Made by a program: the position numbers and the translations under genes. The notes under the pieces were generated by a model, which saw nothing but the letters and a program-made list of their open reading frames with translations, was not told the DNA's origin and made no database searches. This document shows, one piece after another, positions 57,507 to 64,000 of a stretch of DNA of 64,000 bases (positions within the stretch are counted from its first letter, which is position 1; each line of letters starts with the position of its first letter). Source of the stretch: Welwitschia mirabilis (taxonomy: Eukaryota > Gnetophyta > Gnetopsida > Welwitschiales); assembly GCA_051453625.1 (NCBI GenBank), contig JBOZIK010000001.1:223327221-223391220 (forward strand), written 5' to 3'.

Positions 57507-60260
57507 GGAAAATTTTTCTCATAACACTAGAAATGATTGTTAATAAGGAAAAAATATTCCAAGAGATCCCAAAGTTAAGATTAAAATATTACATTAATCA
57601 TCAAAGGATTTCATAGATAAGTAACAAATTATTCACTATAGATTTTGAATGGAATGAATGCAATTGGTGTAGAGATGATTTTTCCTATAATGAAGTATAA
57701 GAAACACTAGGATAGCATGATAGATGTTATAAACATTAATTCATCAAAAAACATAACTTTAACAAGACATTAAAGGAAGTTACAATAAATGATAAATACA
57801 AAAGAACATTTGAAATGGACTATTGCATAGCTCGTAATCATGTTTATATCAATGAAGGAATACAAATAAAACTCAATGATAGATCAAAGTGCATAATGAT
57901 GCAAATATAATAACAAATAGAAATCCATTACAGACTAAAGTCTTAGGATTAGTAAGGTATACAAAACAATCATTTCCTCATGCTTAGGGAGAGGAAAAAA
58001 AGTCTTAAAACCTAATGATGAGATAAGCCTCCATCATAGCAATAGGAAATGTAGATCTAAAAGAATAGAATTTAGATGTGAAATCAAGATAATATGAGAA
58101 GGGTGCTTAAGATCTTATTTAGTTCTTCAGCTATTAAATTAACTTTTTCCCCATTCTATAAGTTTGTTTGAGTAATGTATTAACTAATTTTTACTCCAGA
58201 TTTTTTTTGAAACATATCATCCTTAATATATATAGATATATATGCTAATGACACCATGGGTCTAGATGGTGTTAATAGCCTTCTTAAGTTTCATGTTTAG
58301 TTAAGTCTATGCAAGTCAAGATGACCTATAAGATAAAACCAAGTATTAGACTTTTTTATTCATCTTTTTTATTCATAATCAGAAACTATAAAGATTAAAC
58401 TTGTCTAGTGATAATTCCATGTTGAACATGATATTGACAACTTTAAAATATATGATTTACTAAATTTATAAGGATAAGTATGTAAATTCAAATGTAAATA
58501 ACTTATTAGAAGAACGGGAGATTTAGGCTCTTAAGGATCCTTTCTAAAGGATAAAACAAATAGCAAGAACAAGAATGATCTAAGATACAACATAAATAAT
58601 AGGTAAGGTTGTTTATCTTTAAACTTATAAGCTTCAAGGGTCTCGTCTCTCATTTGTAGGGTGATGAAAGAAGAAAATTTAAATAATAAATAAACTTGTA
58701 ATTGGTAAAATATTATTTACCCATTTTCTTATGGACAAAGTCGCTTATATAAAGAATAACATCAATCAAATCTATAGGGAGTAAAAAATAATTTGAATTT
58801 ATTTCTAGGTTTCTAGAAATCAAGATTTCTATGACCTATTGTTACTAAGAGTAAGTAGGTGTTTCATCTCTTAAACCTATTTCTAATAATTTCATGATTT
58901 CTTTAACGTTATGCATTATCTCCTAAGACCTATTCCTAATAATTTCATGATCTCTTTAACATTGTTGTTGTACATTGAATTTCTTACTTCATGTCTCTTG
59001 CACCATTTTTCTTACTTCATACACTTTACTCATGGTCTATAGACCTTTGTTTCTTAGGTGTTATGTCTATCATCAAGGGTTCCTGCTTTTGGAATCTTTA
59101 CTCGTGAGTCCTTAAACCTTCAGAGGAATAATTTTATTAATAAAAAGTAAATATATGTTATTTTCAAGGGAAAAACAAATAAAATATTTACTTTCTTTCT
59201 CTTCTAACAATCCTAGCAAAACATGAAAAACAGAAATCATTGTAAAAATATGAAAATATTAAAAGATAATTTTTAGAAGAATTTAAAAATGTAACTCATG
59301 AGCATTTAAATGATTAAAGTTTAAACTTAGCTATAGTTTAAAAGCTTTTAACTTCAAGCTTTAAAAATTTTAATATTTTAAATAGAATTGATAAAACCTG
59401 CATTCCAATAAATATTAAAATCAAATAGTCATGCAAGTTTGATATCAATTAGATTTTGGCATAAAAATTTAGACTTATAGTTAAATCTATATAATAATTC
59501 ATCCATAGAGTTAGATAGTTAATCATAACATTTTTAAATACTTAAGATTCTAACTTCAAATAATCCATAGACTTAAAGATATTTTAAGCTAACCATCTTT
59601 AAATGATAAGTTCGTTATGATATATATAAACATATAGCCAAAAGGACTTAAGTAATCTTATCAAGTTATGTAACCGTTATTTAATATATTAATCTAAAAT
59701 AGTAAGTTCATATGTTTTCTTTAATAAGGACTGTCTATTATTCGTATCATTGCTTAAGATTATAGTTGTAATAAGTCTCTATGAAATCAATTTTAATTCA
59801 CTACTATAAACATAACAATAGTATTATCCAACAAGCATATAAAATAAGGAATTAAATTTGCAAGGATTAGTGTGTTACAATACATTATGATTCCATTTTT
59901 CAATTGATTATGTCAATCAAGTTATGGGTGAAATCTCATTTCTATTGCTAAATCTAATAACATAAAAGATCAATATGCTTATCGTATATGAAATTCACTA
60001 TTTCAAAAAAAAAAAAGAAAGAAAAAAAGAAAGAAAAAAACAAAGAGAGAGAACTTAATCATGAATAGATATGTAAAGAAGATGGAAATGTATCAATGAT
60101 CGAAAAAACTATTAATGATCAATTCTTTATTAAGAATGAATATCACAATTATTGTAATAATTTTATTAAAAAATTATCACAAGATCCAATTCTTCATAAC
60201 TCAAAGGATTAGCCCTTTATTCTAAAGCTTAGAAGGACTCTATAAAATGTTTTGAACATA
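57507..60260. other. AT-rich region without recognised gene
   Basis: No domain recognised. A short local duplication (cctatt(t/c)ctaataatttcatgat) occurs at about 58877-58970. An A/G-rich low-complexity run lies at 60005-60051. Confidence 0.4.
60005..60051. repeat. A-rich (AAAG)n-like low-complexity tract
   Basis: About 45 bases of A broken by single G, ending in gagagagaa. Confidence 0.9.
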
Positions 60261-60266
60261 AATAGT

Positions 60267-60368
60267 AACTGAATGGTGATTTCTATTTAAGGAGGATTAG
60301 GGTATTTATAGGTGAGGAACTGAATGGTGATTTCTATTTAAGGAGGATTAGGGTATTTATAGGTGAGG
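60267..60368. repeat. Perfect 51-bp tandem duplication
   Basis: The 51-base unit beginning aactgaatggtgatttct and ending tttataggtgagg occurs twice in succession (60267-60317 and 60318-60368) with no difference seen. Confidence 0.95.
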
Positions 60369-60859
60369 AGTTAGGCATTTCACAACCCTTTTAAATAAGC
60401 TACAAGGACAAAACCCTTAAATTACAAAATAATTTTTTTTGAGAAGCAATATTATTCATATGTGAAGATTTTCAAAATCCTCCAAAAGACTCTAGGGTGT
60501 CCAAAAAAACTTATTTTAAATATCATTGTAGCACAATCAAAATAGTTCAAACACCATTACATAGTTCCAAAGCTTCAAGGATCTAGCTTTTGGATATAAG
60601 TACTCTTTACTTCAAATGCTTAAAAACATAAAAGGAATTCAATAATTAGTGAATTTAATAAACATCATGAAATCATGTATAATATAATTATCATTGTCAG
60701 AGATAAATAAGAGGTAAAAATAGGTAAAATATGTCTTAATTGAAAGATAACTTTACACTTATAAAAATAATGAACTAATAACTAATGATGAAAATTCACT
60801 TTATTCATCTTAATAAATTTTTAAAAAAAAAAAAAGATCCCAGCATGTAATGTAGTTGG

Positions 60860-60990
60860 CTTAAACCATGTTTAGAGGTTATAAGCTTCAACTTCCTTGG
60901 CCTAAATCCTATGACGTAGGTATTGGCTTGTGGTTCCTCCTCACTAAAAAGGGAAAAAAGAAAAAAAAGTTTTAAAAAAAATTTATAAAG
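60860..60990. mobile_element. SINE-like copy, truncated
   Basis: GGTTATAAGCTTCAAC, then GGCCTAAATCCTATGACGTAGGTA, resembles the head of the element at 61268-61558 (ttataagttattagct, aggtttgaatcctatggtgt). An A-rich tract follows at about 60950-60985. The sequence in the box B position is degraded. Confidence 0.4.
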
Positions 60991-61267
60991 TACATCATTT
61001 AGCAAGTAGTTTGATTAAGCACTCAACTTAACAAAATTTGAGCAGATGTTGAAAGTCATAAAATTGATAAAGTTAAAAGATAGCAAGCACAAAACTAGAT
61101 AGACCAATATTCTCTAAGAATATAACCATAACAACTAAATGATTTTAATTAGATAATGTTATATGTTTAATATCTCTTTCAGCAAGTTCTTCTCCTAAAG
61201 ATATCCTAGTTTTCAAAAAATCAAATAAAACTTTAAAACAAAAACTATCATACAAGTTTAATTTAAC

Positions 61268-61558
61268 TAATGTTTATAAGTTATTAGCTTTAATGTCATA
61301 GGTTTGAATCCTATGGTGTGCTAGTTCATTTGTGATCTCTTTTACCCATTCATTTAAGGCCCACCTGTAAATCAGCTTCAATGTGTTGGTTATGAATCAC
61401 AAGCAAGACGTGAACATCTAGTGGCCCTCTCTCAAGTGAGTAAGAGTAAACCATTGGTTTCTATCCACCTAAGCAAAGCAATGGCCTTGGTGAGTGCGAT
61501 AGAATCTTCCATAAATTCCCTGCTTTAAAACATTAAAAAAAAAAAGAAAAAGAAAAAG
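61268..61558 (+). mobile_element. SINE-like retroposon
   Basis: AGGTTTGAATCCTATGG near 61299 resembles the RNA polymerase III box B (GGTTCGANTCC) with one mismatch. A less AT-rich body of about 200 bp follows, and it ends in a long A-rich tail (about 61532-61558, aaaaaaaaaaagaaaaagaa). This is the layout of a tRNA-derived SINE. A clear box A was not found. A truncated relative lies at 60860-60990. Confidence 0.5.
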
Positions 61559-61559
61559 T

Positions 61560-64000
61560 TATGCATAATATAGAGGAAATGGTTATCTAGGATTATTATA
61601 AACATATTCATTTTTTTGCAAGTAAATTAAGAAAAAAAAAATAAAAACAAGGAAGATAGATAAACATTCTAATTTCTACAACAATAAAATACAAGTCTAA
61701 CTAATAAATTTTATTTAATTGGAAGATAATCATTAACACTATACAGTCATATTATGAATATTATATCATCCATAAAATTTATAACAGCACCAAAAAACTT
61801 ATGTTGATAAAATTTGGCTTTAAGGATGTAAAAATCTTTAGGTGGAGAGAGAATACGAATTTTTTGTTTTAATCATTTAGTGTTATGAAGGTTAAATTTG
61901 TTGATCACCTTGTTAAGTTTGAGGTTGTTTTATTGTACTTGTAGTTAAAACTTTGTATTTTAAGTTATTCTAATATATGTTTAGCTTCTATTTCTCATTT
62001 GTGATCCAACTTTTAAATCAAAGTGGTAAGCACCTCGTCACTGATTGAATTATGAAACATACAAAATTTAAAAGAAAAGGTGATGAATAATATGAAGTTA
62101 TATTAGCTATAGCAACAAAATGAAGACATTAGTTACTTTTAAAAACATAATTTTTTCTATCACCATTATTGAGAAAATCTAAAATCAATAGGAAAATTCT
62201 ATTGTTAAAACAACCAAAAATAATACTAACTAGATACTTGAACAACTTGTAAAAATCTAATGAAATGTTCTGTTCCAAACCCCTTCATGAAATAGATTCT
62301 AAACTAATTTCTTAATCATAAGGAGTTTTATTGAAATTACAATGAGCATGTAACAAGGTAGTACAAACCTACTATATTTTTCAATACTTTTTTAATCCTA
62401 CACAAGTGTTTACTATAATATTTCTAGCATCATTTTCACATAATTTACTAGAACCAACAAGATTACTTTTCAGATTTTCTATCAATAAGATACTTTCTAC
62501 ATACACAAAAGAAATTTTACTTACTTTTTATTTTTTGTTTTTCCTCTTTTAGCCCATAACTCAATTTTCAACATGTCAATAGCTATTATAAATATGGAAA
62601 TAAATATTAAACTAGATATGAGTATTCTTTCACTTAGAAGAACATGTCAAGCATCTTCTTATTTCAAATATTAAACAATTTATTACCATGACTTGATCCA
62701 ACCCTGTTTCTATTATCTTCACATAACATAAAGAGCATATTCATATATTCGTTAGTCTACCCAAACTTGTCAACTATTACTTTTCTCAGGAGTAGTCTCT
62801 ATTTAATTTATAGTTAATTTGAAAAATTTATCTCTATTCCTTAAACTTAAAGGATCCTATAATATCATCCATGCCTTCTTTTGACCTTTTTTTAATTAGC
62901 ACTTTTTTCATTTCTATTCTAACCTATCAAAAGTTAATCTAACATCTCTTTTATGTCTTATGGTTCATCTTTATTTTCACACAATAATCCATTTTCAATC
63001 CTTAATCAATTACTTGGGTCTTCACATTCATTGTTAACTTTGGTTTTGATTTCTATTTCTACTTTAGATTCATCTATACCGATGTCTACTATTGGCAAAA
63101 AGGAACTAGCAGNNNNNNNNNNNNNNNNNNNNNNNNNNNTATGACACATAAAGAGCTCTATTTTGTCTTCCAACAGACCATTAAATTAAATTTTATCAAA
63201 TTCAAGTTGAATGATACTTCTTTTTAAACATTTGACCAACTTCATTCGGAGTTGATAAGTTGGCCTTTATATTACACACTGTTTCAACTTTTAGAAGACT
63301 AGTTTACCTTATAAAAGATGTGATGATCTGACAATCCTTTCCGAATAATTATTTTGCATCTTGTTATCTCATGTTTATATTTATTTTTCACTACATGTGG
63401 TTTAGCTTAATTTTTTCTTAATTGAATTACATAACTAATTATTAACTTTCAATTTGCAAGTCTCTATGCAATTAGCACTTGTTTTCTTTTGAACAATTCT
63501 ATAGAAGTTTATTTATATGCCAAAGCTTAGATCTTTCTAACCTATTAACATGCAAAATATTCATTCCTTCATGTATAATGATTGCTCATAGTCTTAAATG
63601 TGGTACTATTTCAATTATTATGAGGTGAATGCTTATTTGATCAGAATTTTGTTTTCTCGATTGTCATACAATTAGTTAGTACCAATCCATCATTAAATAT
63701 CTCACTGATGGCTTTAGTTACTATAAGATGCATGCTTGGATTATAAAAATAAATGAGGGAATGTTTTTTAATCTTCAAAACGAAATAAAACTATTTTTCC
63801 TATGTATTATTTTTTTTTAAAAAAATACCATTGTTAGGTTTTAGGCTTCTCTTTTATATCTTTCTACTAGTTGATCGATTTTAGCTGCATGCTTTTAAAT
63901 GACTCAACAGGGTTCAAACTTCTTTGCAAGCAAGTTTGAAAATCAGTTCACTAATTGTTAAATTCAATTGATTTATCCTTTTACTTAGTATTTTTATTAT
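61560..64000. other. AT-rich region, one small gap, no firm gene
   Basis: The minus strand near 62340-62520 gives a sequence faintly like a copia protease-to-integrase linker (ENLKSNLVGSSKLCEND), too weak to call. A gap lies at 63113-63139. The 53-codon plus-strand open frame at 62953-63112 is not recognised. Confidence 0.35.

Noticed and set aside
60877-60960. Possible tRNA gene
   Set aside because: The box-B-like stretch is degraded, and no cloverleaf with a paired acceptor stem could be drawn; SINE-like remains are more likely.
62340-62520. Possible copia protease/integrase linker on the minus strand
   Set aside because: Only a faint resemblance over about 20 residues with no second motif in support.

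Overview
The window looks like nuclear DNA of a land plant, very probably a seed plant with a large, AT-rich, retrotransposon-filled genome. A gymnosperm is possible, but the sequence does not prove it. The evidence is one intact five-exon gene for chloroplast phosphoribulokinase (PRK) with a transit peptide, surrounded by decayed copia, gypsy, LINE and SINE-like elements and scraps of plant gene families. There are no bacterial-type operons, CRISPR arrays or rRNA genes, and I could not recognise a convincing tRNA gene.

Layout. 1.0-2.9 kb: a SERINC-like exon fragment and an unrecognised coding-like block. 3.0-6.9 kb: a minus-strand Ty1-copia element with both LTRs and a primer-binding site, internally deleted and holding two gaps. 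8.6-8.9 kb: a fragment of a TBC/RabGAP gene. 10.4-11.1 kb: a possible CACTA-like piece and a short tandem array. 12.0-13.9 kb: PRK on the minus strand, the only gene here that looks functional, with promoter-like motifs up to about 14.16 kb. 15.4-16.6 kb: a LINE-type reverse transcriptase relic with a duplicated segment. 21.9-22.7 and 29.2-29.7 kb: gypsy integrase relics (minus strand). 30.5-34.2 kb: two clusters of one short motif in opposite orientations. 34.2-43.0 kb: a plus-strand LTR element (LTRs about 1.2 kb, with polypurine tract) whose interior holds an ABCG-transporter fragment and a minisatellite. 43.2-46.0 kb: a second minus-strand copia relic. 46.1-50.4 kb: a minus-strand gypsy relic (gag, protease, reverse transcriptase). 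51.5-57.5 kb: an old but nearly full-length LINE with target-site duplications; its 3' part encodes a J-domain (DnaJ-like) sequence. 57.5-64 kb: mostly unassigned AT-rich DNA with SINE-like copies and a perfect 51-bp tandem duplication.

How it works together. PRK makes ribulose-1,5-bisphosphate in the Calvin-Benson cycle and keeps both regulatory cysteine pairs, so light/thioredoxin and CP12 control is expected. Nothing else in the window forms a pathway; the rest is repeat decay with captured or stranded gene fragments. Many N-gaps are flanked by the same sequence on both sides, which points to unmerged contig overlaps rather than missing DNA.
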